Part shown: piece after piece, positions 1 through 8,053 of the stretch
Position numbering within the stretch: position 1 is the stretch's first letter
Layout of the letters: each line of letters begins with the position of its first letter
NCBI GenBank assembly: GCA_965246905.1
Contig: CBDFFZ010000026.1
Coordinates: 4,701-68,700 of the forward strand
Origin: UBA1952 sp965246905
Lineage (GTDB): Bacteria; Bacteroidota; Bacteroidia; Chitinophagales; Chitinophagaceae
Direction of reading: 5' to 3'
DNA: 64,000 nucleotides
Notes under the pieces: model-generated
What the model was told of the DNA's origin: nothing
Databases searched by the model: none
The model's input: the letters and a program-made list of their open reading frames with translations, nothing else
Program-made: the position numbers and the translations under genes

Positions 1-419
1 TTAATAATGCTTCCGGATACCAGGCCTCCAAAAAGGTACCAACCTAAGGTCATCAATTTTGTTTGCGGCGTCCGGGTGCTGGTGCGTTCATCCAGCCCCA
101 ATGGCTTCGGCAGCAGTACGCCGCCCAGTCCGCCTGCGAAGCCCAGGACCATACTATTTGTAAGCACACTTTTTTTAGGCCCGATGCCTGCCAGGCTGTA
201 ATAAGCGGCATTGCTCAGGATATCCCCGGCCATTGTCCAGAGAAAAAGCTCTTTTTTGCGTGGCACCTTTTTGCCCGTCTTTTTGAGGCCTTTGGCCAAT
301 GCCTCCATGCCCAGCTTATCCATACGCGGGGCATTCTTATTTTGGCGGCGTACTGTTTCATGAATGAGGGTAAGGGCACAGGCACCGGCAAGGCCACCCA
401 ACAAAGCGGAATATTTCAT
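1..419 (-). CDS. Small membrane protein, 3' end beyond window
   Basis: The minus-strand reading frame opens with ATG at 419 and stays open to the window edge, so at least 139 residues are present and the C-terminus is missing. It starts MKYSALLGGLAGACALTLIH, a hydrophobic segment that fits a membrane anchor, followed by a basic region rich in Lys and Arg (about residues 24-56) and then two more hydrophobic stretches near residues 60-75 and 85-105. I do not recognise the family. The only feature is membrane association. The two plus-strand frames over the same DNA have no start context and no recognisable motif and are taken as shadows. Confidence 0.6.
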   Translation of the reverse strand, partial: MKYSALLGGLAGACALTLIHETVRRQNKNAPRMDKLGMEALAKGLKKTGKKVPRKKELFLWTMAGDILSNAAYYSLAGIGPKKSVLTNSMVLGFAGGLGGVLLPKPLGLDERTSTRTPQTKLMTLGWYLFGGLVSGSII

Positions 420-593
420 CGTCTTTAATGTTTATTGGCAATACTTATAAAGAGCCTGCCAATGGCGTTAATCGCCTTATCCCTGAATCTTACACAATCA
501 AAAAACAACTTGATGACTTGGGATGTGGCTAAAAATATTCATCTTCGCACCGCGTTTTAGTTTTGCGCATCTGCTTTTACCCTACTTCATTAT

Positions 594-3347
594 ATGAAAA
601 AATACCTACGTACCCTTCTTACAACGATTCTGATACTTGGGCTGGCCCAATCCACCTTTGCCAACCACGTTTTCGGCGCTGATTTTTATTACGAATATAT
701 TTCCGGCAATAGCTACAGGATATCGCTTGCTATCTATGGCGATTGCAACGCGGCATCCGATCCTTCCTCGCCATATAATAACCTGCCAAGTGCAACGCCT
801 CAGGTTAATCTCATGATTGGCGCTACCACATTGCAAAGCCTGAGCCTGAGTCTTGAAGGGCCGGGCGTAGATGTAACCCCGGTTTGCCCGCGTGAGCAGC
901 TTAATACCAAATGTAATGGCGGGTCTATCGATGGCGTAAAGCGGTTTATTTATTCTACGATAGTAAATGTAAACGTAACCTCTGCTAATCTTAAATTCCG
1001 CTTTGATGGTCAGCTTGGTAGCTCTCAGGCTGGGCGCAGCAATCAGATCACCAACCTTACTGCGGCTGGGGGCAGTATCATGGTGCTGGAGGCTGAGCTT
1101 AATAATACCCTTGGCACAAATTCATCCCCACGCTTTACCACTATACCTACGCCTTTTTACTGCATTAATGTACCGCAGCAATACAACCAGGGTGCGGTAG
1201 ATGCCAATAATGATTCTTTAGGCTACCTCCTTACTGACCCGATAGAGCCAGGCGGCCTTGCAGCATACAGGCCCGGCTTTTCTGCTACCAACCCTTTATC
1301 TTATGTAGGTACCACCTTCACCTTCAGTCCCATTACGGGCCAGCTCAATTTTACGCCGGATGTTACCCAGAAATCCCTGATCGTAACCAAGGTAAATGAA
1401 TACCGCAATGGTATTAAAGTAGGCAGCGCATCGCGCGAGCTTACCTTCGTTGTCCTTACTAACTGCGCGGCCAATACTCCCCCCACCGGAGTGTCTGATA
1501 CAGCAGCCGGGCATAGTACAGGAGGCATTATCGTAGCCAACAATACCTTTAATGTATGCGAAGGCACCGGCCCCGTAAACTTCATCATCAAACCGCAGGA
1601 TGCCGACAATGATTCTATCCAGGTATCAGTAACAGGCCTGCCAACCGGCGCTACGGCAACTATCGCCAACAATAATACTCCGGCCCCGCTGGTTACCTTC
1701 AACTGGTCTGCTACCGGCATCGCCCCCGGCAACTACAACTTCTTCGTTACCTATAAAGACCAGGGCTGCCCCATCTCCGCCAGCCAGACCCAGGCCTATA
1801 CCATAAGCATCATCCGTGCCAACCAGCTTACCAGCAAGATCATTTTCCCTACTGAATGCGCGCACAAGGCAAAAGTGCAGTTCAATCTTTCTTACGGCCT
1901 CCTGCCCCGCAATGTCATCGTTCGGCAGGGCGCCGCCGTTATTCATTCTTTCAGCGATAATACCGGTGTATATATTGATAGCCTCGATGCCGGCAATTAT
2001 ACCCTTACCATCACATCACCCAAGCTTACCTGCCCTACCACAGTAAGCGTTACTGTAAAAGACAGTGGTGTTTATCCTTACCCGCCTACCGCGCCCGATG
2101 CTTTCTTCTGCCTCAATGATCCGTCCATTGCGCTTACGGCAACTCCTGCGCTTACCGGCAATGTATTCTGGTTCGATAGCCTGGGCAACCGCCTATCCGG
2201 CCCGCCACTGCCCAACACAGCCATTGCCGGCATCTTCCGCTACGGTGCCAGCCAGATCGTGAAGGTCTGCGAGAGCAAAATTGATACCGTGCTTGTATAT
2301 GTAACAAAACGCCCGACGGCAGATTTTGTCGTAGATCCCTCGCCCGTTTGCGCCCGCGATACCGCTACCATCAACTTCTCCGGCACTATCGGCGTAGGCC
2401 CGATCCTGGAATATCAATATTACTGGGGGCAAAATCTCAGGCCTGTTTCCGGCTCAGGTGCCGGGCCGTACCTTTTTACCTGGTATAATCCGGGTATTTA
2501 CACTATAAAGCTGCAGGTTTTCGAAAACAAGTGCCCAAGCGCCCCTATCGAGAAACAGGTACGCGTAAAGCCAAAGCCAAACGCTTCTTTTACGCTGCCT
2601 ACCGGCTTTTGCCAGTACGATTCCGTTTCGGTGCGCTACAATAACCCGGACAGCCTACTGGGTGAAGGCTATGCATGGGATTTCGACGGCGCCACCCTCG
2701 CCCAGAGTACCAATAAAGGCCCTTTTAAGCTTCACTGGAATACCCCCGGCACCAAAATCATCAAGCTCAATGTATCCCTCGAAGGCTGCTTCGATACCGT
2801 GAGCCATACTACCGAAGCGCATCCTGCACCGGAGGCGCGCATTCTCAATGAGCCCGGCACCCTTTGCCTCGGCGACCGCATTCTCCTCACACATGCAGAT
2901 GATGCTGCCGGCACAACCTATACCTGGCTGCCAAAAGATGAGGTGCGTTTCGATAAGCTCAGCAAGCCTTACGTACTCGTCATCCGTCCATCCGTTTACC
3001 GCCTTGCCGAGCAAAATATATTCGGCTGTGTGGATACTGCCTCCGTAGCCTACAACAAAGTAGAGCCCTGCTGCCAGTTTTCCTATCCCAATGCTTTTAC
3101 GCCCAATAACGATACCCACAATGATAAATACCGTGTGCTGCTCTACGGCAATCAGCAGTATTACGATCTGAGCATCTTCAACCGTTGGGGCCAGCGCGTA
3201 TTCCACAGCTCCGAGCCTTCTGAAGGGTGGGATGGCACCTACAACAGCAAAGACTGCGACCCCGGCGTTTACTATTACATGATCCGCGCAAAATGCCTCA
3301 CCGGCTACGAAGAGAATAAGCAGGGCCAGCTTACCCTTATCCGGTAG
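594..3347 (+). CDS. Secreted PKD-rich protein, gliding-type CTD
   Basis: Large secreted protein of 917 residues. An N-terminal signal peptide (about residues 1-23, ending TFA-N) is followed by the HVFGADFYYEY opening typical of Bacteroidota surface proteins, an Ig/cadherin-like middle (about 290-400) and PKD-like modules (about 570-770) with the pattern WDFDGA...W..PG...I.L. The last 85 residues, from NAFTPNNDTHNDKYRV through FNRWGQRVF to a terminal LTLIR, match the gliding-motility-associated C-terminal domain (CHU_C), which targets proteins to the type IX secretion system as type B cargo. It is probably exported and held on the cell surface, perhaps as an adhesin. The specific ligand cannot be inferred. 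Confidence 0.88.
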   Translation: MKKYLRTLLTTILILGLAQSTFANHVFGADFYYEYISGNSYRISLAIYGDCNAASDPSSPYNNLPSATPQVNLMIGATTLQSLSLSLEGPGVDVTPVCPREQLNTKCNGGSIDGVKRFIYSTIVNVNVTSANLKFRFDGQLGSSQAGRSNQITNLTAAGGSIMVLEAELNNTLGTNSSPRFTTIPTPFYCINVPQQYNQGAVDANNDSLGYLLTDPIEPGGLAAYRPGFSATNPLSYVGTTFTFSPITGQLNFTPDVTQKSLIVTKVNEYRNGIKVGSASRELTFVVLTNCAANTPPTGVSDTAAGHSTGGIIVANNTFNVCEGTGPVNFIIKPQDADNDSIQVSVTGLPTGATATIANNNTPAPLVTFNWSATGIAPGNYNFFVTYKDQGCPISASQTQAYTISIIRANQLTSKIIFPTECAHKAKVQFNLSYGLLPRNVIVRQGAAVIHSFSDNTGVYIDSLDAGNYTLTITSPKLTCPTTVSVTVKDSGVYPYPPTAPDAFFCLNDPSIALTATPALTGNVFWFDSLGNRLSGPPLPNTAIAGIFRYGASQIVKVCESKIDTVLVYVTKRPTADFVVDPSPVCARDTATINFSGTIGVGPILEYQYYWGQNLRPVSGSGAGPYLFTWYNPGIYTIKLQVFENKCPSAPIEKQVRVKPKPNASFTLPTGFCQYDSVSVRYNNPDSLLGEGYAWDFDGATLAQSTNKGPFKLHWNTPGTKIIKLNVSLEGCFDTVSHTTEAHPAPEARILNEPGTLCLGDRILLTHADDAAGTTYTWLPKDEVRFDKLSKPYVLVIRPSVYRLAEQNIFGCVDTASVAYNKVEPCCQFSYPNAFTPNNDTHNDKYRVLLYGNQQYYDLSIFNRWGQRVFHSSEPSEGWDGTYNSKDCDPGVYYYMIRAKCLTGYEENKQGQLTLIR

Positions 3348-3400
3348 TGTTGTCTTTTTGCGCGTCATTTGCGCCGGGAGCCGTTGAGCAGCGGGATGCC

Positions 3401-3516
3401 GATTGAGCTTTAGTTCCGGCTATCCATTCCAAGCCACCGCGAAAGGGCGGTGGGCTTTCCATTCCTATCCGGGCTACGTCAGCAGGCGGTTTGCTATCGG
3501 GCTTTTCTTGTTGCTG
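3401..3516 (+). repeat. Dispersed structured intergenic element, copy 1
   Basis: About 116 bp lying 54 bp past the stop of the preceding gene. It aligns along its length with 31944-32060 and more loosely with 22543-22612. The core is a hairpin CCACCGC / GCGGTGG (3433-3452), followed by GGGCTTTCC, then CTATCCGGGCTAC and a tail ending GGGCTTTTCTTGTTGCT. In the second copy the stem changes to CTCCGC / GCGGAG, so pairing is kept although bases differ. No reading frame is shared. It could be a 3' UTR RNA element or a small mobile repeat. Confidence 0.6.
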
Positions 3517-3618
3517 TACTCGCTACGAATGAGGGGATAATGAATGATCCTCAAGGGCACGACCCTTACGGTAGGGTATTCTCACCAATTCCCTGCTGCA
3601 AAATCGAACATATCTTCC

Positions 3619-3795
3619 GGAGGGCCTCCACTCCTCATTTCAAAAAAAGCAGCAGCAGAGGAGGGCCTCCACTGCCCATGTGCGTTAACAATCTGCCTTC
3701 CGGAGGCCCTCCACTGCCCATTTGCATTTGCAAATGCCCTCCGGAGGTTCTCCGCTCCTCATTCGCGTTAACAATATGCCCTCTGGAGGCCCTCC
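3619..3795. repeat. Five-copy palindrome array upstream of gene A
   Basis: Five cores of form GGAGG-N-CCTCC lie at 3619, 3660, 3702, 3743 (degenerate, GGAGGTTCTCC) and 3785, giving steps of 41, 42, 41 and 42 bp. The spacers share a consensus beginning ACTGCCCATTTGC and themselves hold a second dyad: GTTAAC-centred in spacers 2 and 4, and the perfect 14-bp palindrome GCATTTGCAAATGC at 3724-3737 in spacer 3. The last core ends 88 bp before the ATG of gene A. The phasing places all cores on one DNA face. Regulatory sites for a dimeric protein or a string of RNA hairpins both fit. Confidence 0.85.
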
Positions 3796-3882
3796 ACTGG
3801 TCATTTCAAAAAGGGCCTTTTCAAGATAATCCCTACTTTCGCCCCGCGAGTTATTCATTAACCTCCATAAAAACAGAACTGT

Positions 3883-4608
3883 ATGAAACGCAGATTCACT
3901 TATTTTCCCGATGCGCCCCTCCCCGGCAGCGGCTCATCGAAACCGGCTCCGTCCAAAACGGTACGGATGCCCAAACTGCCCAATAAGGATACCGACTTCG
4001 GCGCAGTAGCAACCATTGTAGCGGGCAGGTGGAGTGCCAATCCGCAGATCACCCTCATATGGGCAGACAGCAAAACCTTTGAAGCCAAAGCTGCGGCCTA
4101 TAATGAGGCGCTGGGCGGCAGGAAATCTGCCGGTGGCAAACGGCCTTTCCAGACACAGGCGCTGGCCGGCGTGGATGCCGAGATAGATAAAGGCATAGCC
4201 CGTGCAAAGATCTATCTCCAGGATAAATGGGATGAAAAGGACGCGGCCTTTGCGCAATATGCCCGTTACGGCATTGTAAAAAGAGGCGATGTCTATGAGC
4301 TACCGCGCGACCGCCAGCAACGCCTTGCCGCGCTGGATATGGTTCTGGAAGCTATAGCGCAGGATGGGTTTGAGAAGAAGCCGTTCGGCTCCGATTTCTG
4401 GAGGGATGTAAGCGGCCGCTACCGTGCTGCCCTCAGCGAAGCGGGCACTACCGATGGTGCAGTAAGCACCGGGGTAAGTAATAAAAATCTGCTTAAGGCA
4501 GAGCTGCGGGAAATGATGGAAGCCCTGCAGTTCGTAATCCGCGGCAACTACCCCAAAACATGGGAAGCTATATACCGCGAATGGGGCTGGCAGAAGGAAG
4601 ACTATTAA
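3883..4608 (+). CDS. Unrecognised protein A (paralogue of B)
   Basis: 241 residues, no signal peptide or membrane segment, predicted largely alpha-helical and soluble. I do not recognise the family. It is a clear paralogue of the minus-strand gene at 13732-14433: both have an FxYxPDA start, an LP.KD.DF segment near residue 34, RPxQTQ near 90, LPxDR.xRxA near 145, an FW..xxxxYxxAxxEA block near 175, GVSxKNxLKxEx near 205, and the identical last ten residues REWGWQKEDY. The strictly conserved C-terminus suggests a binding or assembly surface. Five phased palindromes precede it and a conserved palindrome-terminator follows, the same arrangement as at B. The ATG at 3883 is the first in frame after the array. 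Confidence 0.8.
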   Translation: MKRRFTYFPDAPLPGSGSSKPAPSKTVRMPKLPNKDTDFGAVATIVAGRWSANPQITLIWADSKTFEAKAAAYNEALGGRKSAGGKRPFQTQALAGVDAEIDKGIARAKIYLQDKWDEKDAAFAQYARYGIVKRGDVYELPRDRQQRLAALDMVLEAIAQDGFEKKPFGSDFWRDVSGRYRAALSEAGTTDGAVSTGVSNKNLLKAELREMMEALQFVIRGNYPKTWEAIYREWGWQKEDY

Positions 4609-4680
4609 ATTCCGGATTCCGCAATGCGGATTCCGGATCTTTTAGAAAAGCGGCCTGCATTTTTGGTGGGCCGCTTTATC
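4608..4680 (+). terminator. Conserved 3' flank and terminator of gene A
   Basis: Immediately after the stop codon comes a palindrome built from TCCGGATTCCGCAATGCGGA (about 4611-4638), then a GC hairpin AAAGCGGCC (4647-4655) / GGCCGCTTT (4669-4677) followed by a T-rich run. Read in gene direction, the same palindrome and hairpin follow gene B (13665-13732) with only a few changes. A plausible intrinsic terminator, unusually conserved between the two paralogues. Confidence 0.75.
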
Positions 4681-4720
4681 TTTTTATGCTACAATTATTT
4701 ATTCCCCGCTTGAGCTTTGC

Positions 4721-5416
4721 CTAATCCTCCAACCGTTTACCCAAATTAAGGTGCACCCTGTAGGATAACAATATTTGTAGCAGCTTACCCTGCATATCAA
4801 TATCATAAGCGCCGGTAGCGGATGTTACATTATACCCATAAGGGTCCTTAAAAATATTGAGCGGTGTATAGGAAAAGTTGACGTTAATGCTCGATGATAC
4901 TATGGCATAAAAGCGCCAGTCGATACCCGCTCCGACAGCTATAGCCCAGTTATTTGCCGCAGGCCCGTTGCGCTGCCGGTACTCAATTACCCGGTCATTG
5001 CCTGAGGTGGCATACCCGTTATTTATTAAATAAGCGCCTCCCAATTGCAGGAACGGCGTAAGGCTGTTACCGGTACGCCCGGTTTCAAAGCGCGGGCCCG
5101 AACCTGCCATCATACATACATAATATCCGGTAAGGTAAGCGTGGGCATCCGAAGCATCGGGCGCAGGAAGCTTTAGGTTCAGCGCGCCGGCATTTACCTC
5201 AGCAAATACATCGAAGCCATTATCCACTTTATAGCCCGCACCCGCCACCAATCCCCCGGCTACGAGAAAAGGCCACTTGCTTTTATACTTCGTAACCGCC
5301 TTGTCGCGGAAGATCCCGTCATAGCTAAGCGATGCACCACCATATAAAGACCATTGCTGTGCAGATGCACCATGGGTCATCAATAAAAAAAGCAGTATCA
5401 GTAATAAGCGCATCAA
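4721..5416 (-). CDS. Outer-membrane beta-barrel-like protein
   Basis: 231 residues with an N-terminal signal peptide (about 1-19, ending HGASA) and then alternating amphipathic strands rich in Gly, Tyr and Asn, such as GGLVAGAGYKV and FLQLGGAYLINNGYA, ending LLSYRVHLNLGKRLED. That pattern fits a small outer-membrane beta barrel of the porin/OmpA-like superfamily common in Bacteroidota. There is no TonB box or OmpA peptidoglycan-binding domain. It is convergent with gene A and divergent from the ABC ATPase at 5502. The substrate, if any, is unknown. Confidence 0.7.
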   Translation of the reverse strand: MMRLLLILLFLLMTHGASAQQWSLYGGASLSYDGIFRDKAVTKYKSKWPFLVAGGLVAGAGYKVDNGFDVFAEVNAGALNLKLPAPDASDAHAYLTGYYVCMMAGSGPRFETGRTGNSLTPFLQLGGAYLINNGYATSGNDRVIEYRQRNGPAANNWAIAVGAGIDWRFYAIVSSSINVNFSYTPLNIFKDPYGYNVTSATGAYDIDMQGKLLQILLSYRVHLNLGKRLED

Positions 5417-5501
5417 AGCTATAACGGCAAATGCCGGCCAATATTTCGCAGGCTTTTACATCTGCAATCGGTACATTTAAGGCTCAATAGATTAAGGCAG
5501 G

Positions 5502-6272
5502 ATGCAACCCATTATTTCCATCAAAAACCTCGTAAAAAACTACGGAGAAAAGAAAGTGCTGCAGGATATATCGCTGGATATTTACCGCGGGCAGATCATT
5601 GGCTATATAGGCCCGAATGGTGCAGGTAAGAGCACAACTGTAAAAATACTTACCGGCATTATCCAGGATTACAGTGGTGAGGTATTAGTGGATGGACAGC
5701 CGCTGCGTGGCAATGAGCTTGCGGTGAAAGGCATTACAGGCTATGTGCCGGAGCTCGCCGAGCTGTATGATCTGCTCACGCCCCGCGAATACCTTACGTT
5801 TGTTGGCAAGCTGCACCATATGCCCGCCGCCCTTATCGAGGAGCGGGCACAGAAAATGCTCGCCTCATTCGGCCTGCTCGAAAACATAGATCAGCGCATG
5901 GACAGCTTCTCGAAAGGTATGCGCCAGAAGGTATTGCTCACCTCCGGCCTGTTGCACAATCCATCGATTGTAATACTGGATGAGCCGCTTTCCGGGCTGG
6001 ATGCCAATGCGGTAATTATGGTAAAGGAGCTCTTGCAGGTACTAAAAGCCGAAGGCAAGACGATCTTTTATTGCTCGCACATGATGGATGTAGTGGAAAA
6101 AGTATCCGACCGCATTGTGCTGATCGATGGCGGCCGCATCCTGGCCGATGGCACTTTTGAGGAGCTGCGCGCCGGTGGCCACGATTCCTTAGAGCAGATA
6201 TTCTCGCGCATGACCTCTGATGAAAACCAGACCAACAAAGCAGATGCCATTGCTGCTGCGCTGCACAATTGA
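5502..6272 (+). CDS. ABC transporter ATP-binding protein
   Basis: 256-residue nucleotide-binding subunit. Walker A is GPNGAGKST (about residue 38), the signature motif appears as SKGMRQKV (near 140), and Walker B is ILDEPLSGLDAN (near 160), followed by the switch histidine in FYCSHMMDVVE. The sequence is of the ABC-2/DrrA-type class that drives efflux of lipids or small molecules. No membrane subunit is adjacent on either side, so its partner must be encoded elsewhere or the ATPase works with a permease not in this window. It lies upstream of the acyl-lipid cluster in the same direction, separated by 189 bp, so a role in exporting that product is possible but unproven. Confidence 0.9.
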   Translation: MQPIISIKNLVKNYGEKKVLQDISLDIYRGQIIGYIGPNGAGKSTTVKILTGIIQDYSGEVLVDGQPLRGNELAVKGITGYVPELAELYDLLTPREYLTFVGKLHHMPAALIEERAQKMLASFGLLENIDQRMDSFSKGMRQKVLLTSGLLHNPSIVILDEPLSGLDANAVIMVKELLQVLKAEGKTIFYCSHMMDVVEKVSDRIVLIDGGRILADGTFEELRAGGHDSLEQIFSRMTSDENQTNKADAIAAALHN

Positions 6273-6461
6273 TTTTAAGGATGGATAGATATTTATAGAA
6301 TAGCGCCTGCGGGGAGTATTTTGTAATATACGTGTTAAGTGGTAGGCGCGGGGAGGATTAAAAATGTATTTTTGCGCCCACCCACTTCAATACAGAATTG
6401 CAGTACATGCGTATCTGTATTTGACACGAATCTTATTTATCGACTATAATTATTACATACC

Positions 6462-6707
6462 ATGCAAAAAGAAGAAATTATAACCCGCACAAATGCCTTT
6501 CTCATAGAAGATTTTGAAGTAGAGGAAACCGCGCTCCAGCCTGGTGCCGATATGAAGGAAGCCCTTGATCTGGACAGCCTCGATTACATAGATCTCGTGG
6601 TAGCCATAGAAAGCAACTTTGGCTTTAAAGTAAAAGCAGAAGATTTCCAGAACATGCATATTATGGATGATCTGTACACCTATATCTCGAACCGTATAGC
6701 TGCATAA
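6462..6707 (+). CDS. Acyl carrier protein
   Basis: 81 residues, acidic and helical, with the phosphopantetheine attachment motif DLDSLDYIDLV. Ser39 would carry the prosthetic arm on which acyl chains are built. The length is standard for an ACP. The following acyltransferase begins 12 bp after its stop, and a set of fatty-acid-type enzymes continues downstream, so this is most likely a dedicated carrier for that pathway rather than the housekeeping acpP, which normally sits beside fabF and rnc. A TATTTTTG sequence near 6369 could be the -7 box of its promoter. Confidence 0.9.
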   Translation: MQKEEIITRTNAFLIEDFEVEETALQPGADMKEALDLDSLDYIDLVVAIESNFGFKVKAEDFQNMHIMDDLYTYISNRIAA

Positions 6708-6719
6708 TTTACTCTTTCA

Positions 6720-7619
6720 ATGGCTACGCCCGCCTGGGACGGCCGCTCCCGCGGCAATAAGCTGGGTTACCGTATTTTTATAGGCTTGCTGCGCAGGCAC
6801 GGGCTGCGGCCTGCATACGGGTTGCTTCATTTTGTAACCCTTTATTACCGGTTTTTTGTACCTGCGGCTACCCGTCCGCTGCGCTATCTGTACGAGCAGC
6901 GGCTTGGCTATTCGCGCATAAAATCAGCCCTGCTCATCAAGCGGAATATTCTCTTTTTCGGCCAGACGCTTATTGATAAGATTGCCGTACTTGCAGGAGG
7001 AGGCGATGCGCTCACCTTTGAGCATGAGGGTATTGAGCATTTAGAAGAGATGGTACGCCTCGGCGAGGGCGGCCTCATTATCTCCGCGCACCTCGGCAAC
7101 TGGGAAGTTGCAGGCCATTTGCTCAAACGGATAGAAGCCCCCATCAACATCCTGATGTATGATGGCGAGGCCGAAGCGCTGAAAAAGCAGATGAGCCGGT
7201 TCGAAGCTAAGCGGAGCTTCAATATTATCTATATCCGGGAGGATATCTCCCATATTTATGAGATCAGCGCTGCTTTGCGGCGCAATGAATTTATCTGCCT
7301 CCACGCCGATCGTTTCCGGCCGGGAAACCGCACGATGGTGCATGATTTCTTAGGTGCGCCTGCTGCATTCCCCGCAGGGCCATTCCTGCTTGCCTCTAAG
7401 CTTAAAGCACGTACAACCTTCGTATTCGCCTTTAAGGAAAGCTCTTTTCATTACCACTTTATCGCCTGGCCATCCAAAGTTTATGCAGGCCGGGGCACAA
7501 CAGGCGCGGAAGCAATGCTGGATGACTTCACCGCATTGCTCGCAGAGCAGGTAAAGCTCCACCCCGACCAATGGTTTAATTATTTTGATTTCTGGAAAAC
7601 AACAGCCACCGACTCATGA
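6720..7619 (+). CDS. LpxL/LpxM-family lysophospholipid acyltransferase
   Basis: 299 residues. The catalytic HX4E motif is seen in SAHLGNWEV (about residues 118-124), and the later LHADRFRPGNRTMVHDFLG block with PAGPFLLASK matches the conserved substrate-binding part of the lipid A acyltransferase family. An N-terminal hydrophobic segment (about 25-50) would tether it to the inner membrane. In aryl-polyene and flexirubin clusters an enzyme of this family transfers the finished acyl chain from ACP to a lipid. Its position between an ACP and a dehydratase supports that reading. The stop codon overlaps the ATG of the next gene (ATGA), which indicates translational coupling. Confidence 0.87.
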   Translation: MATPAWDGRSRGNKLGYRIFIGLLRRHGLRPAYGLLHFVTLYYRFFVPAATRPLRYLYEQRLGYSRIKSALLIKRNILFFGQTLIDKIAVLAGGGDALTFEHEGIEHLEEMVRLGEGGLIISAHLGNWEVAGHLLKRIEAPINILMYDGEAEALKKQMSRFEAKRSFNIIYIREDISHIYEISAALRRNEFICLHADRFRPGNRTMVHDFLGAPAAFPAGPFLLASKLKARTTFVFAFKESSFHYHFIAWPSKVYAGRGTTGAEAMLDDFTALLAEQVKLHPDQWFNYFDFWKTTATDS

Positions 7620-8041
7620 TTGATCGTCAGCAAGACGTACTTGCCTACCTCCCACAGCGCCCGCCGTTTGTAATGATCGATGCTTTACTTCGGTCGGACA
7701 ACGATATTATTGTAACGGAATTCACCGTTCGCGCAGGCCACGAACTGGTGAAGGACGGGCACTTTACGGAAGCCGGCCTGGTAGAGAATATGGCGCAAAC
7801 AGCAGCTGCCGGCACCGGCGCAAAGGCACGGCAGGCGGGTATCAAAGCACCAGTAGGCTTTATCGGGGCACTTAAAAATTTAATGATTAAAGAATTGCCC
7901 CTTATTGGCGATACTATTACCACAGAGATTATCTTTGTTCATCAGGTTATGAATGCGCATATTGTGCAGGGAACAGTGAAGATGGGTGCGCGGGAAATAG
8001 CTTCTTGCGAATTAAAAATTTTCCTTCAGGATCATCCATAA
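7616..8041 (+). CDS. Hotdog-fold 3-hydroxyacyl-ACP dehydratase
   Basis: 141 residues of the FabZ/ApeP-like hotdog family. The opening LPQRPPFVMIDALL is the family signature, and GHFTEAGLVENMAQTAAA corresponds to the segment that carries the active-site region and the central hotdog helix. It would dehydrate 3-hydroxyacyl-ACP intermediates. The length is typical for single-domain members. It overlaps the acyltransferase stop by four bases and lies 12 bp ahead of the next gene, in one operon with ACP, acyltransferase, thioesterase and ketosynthase. Confidence 0.87.
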   Translation: MIDRQQDVLAYLPQRPPFVMIDALLRSDNDIIVTEFTVRAGHELVKDGHFTEAGLVENMAQTAAAGTGAKARQAGIKAPVGFIGALKNLMIKELPLIGDTITTEIIFVHQVMNAHIVQGTVKMGAREIASCELKIFLQDHP

Positions 8042-8053
8042 AATCAACACGTT

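Noticed and set aside
2655..3368. 237-codon antisense frame over the gliding-type protein
   Set aside because: It lies wholly opposite a well-supported gene and has no motif or leader.
3450..3986. Long frame with GGPPLP repeats running through the A palindrome array
   Set aside because: The repeats come from the palindromes; spacing of 41 and 42 bp breaks any 14-codon register, it overlaps the true start of gene A, and the protein has no sensible composition.
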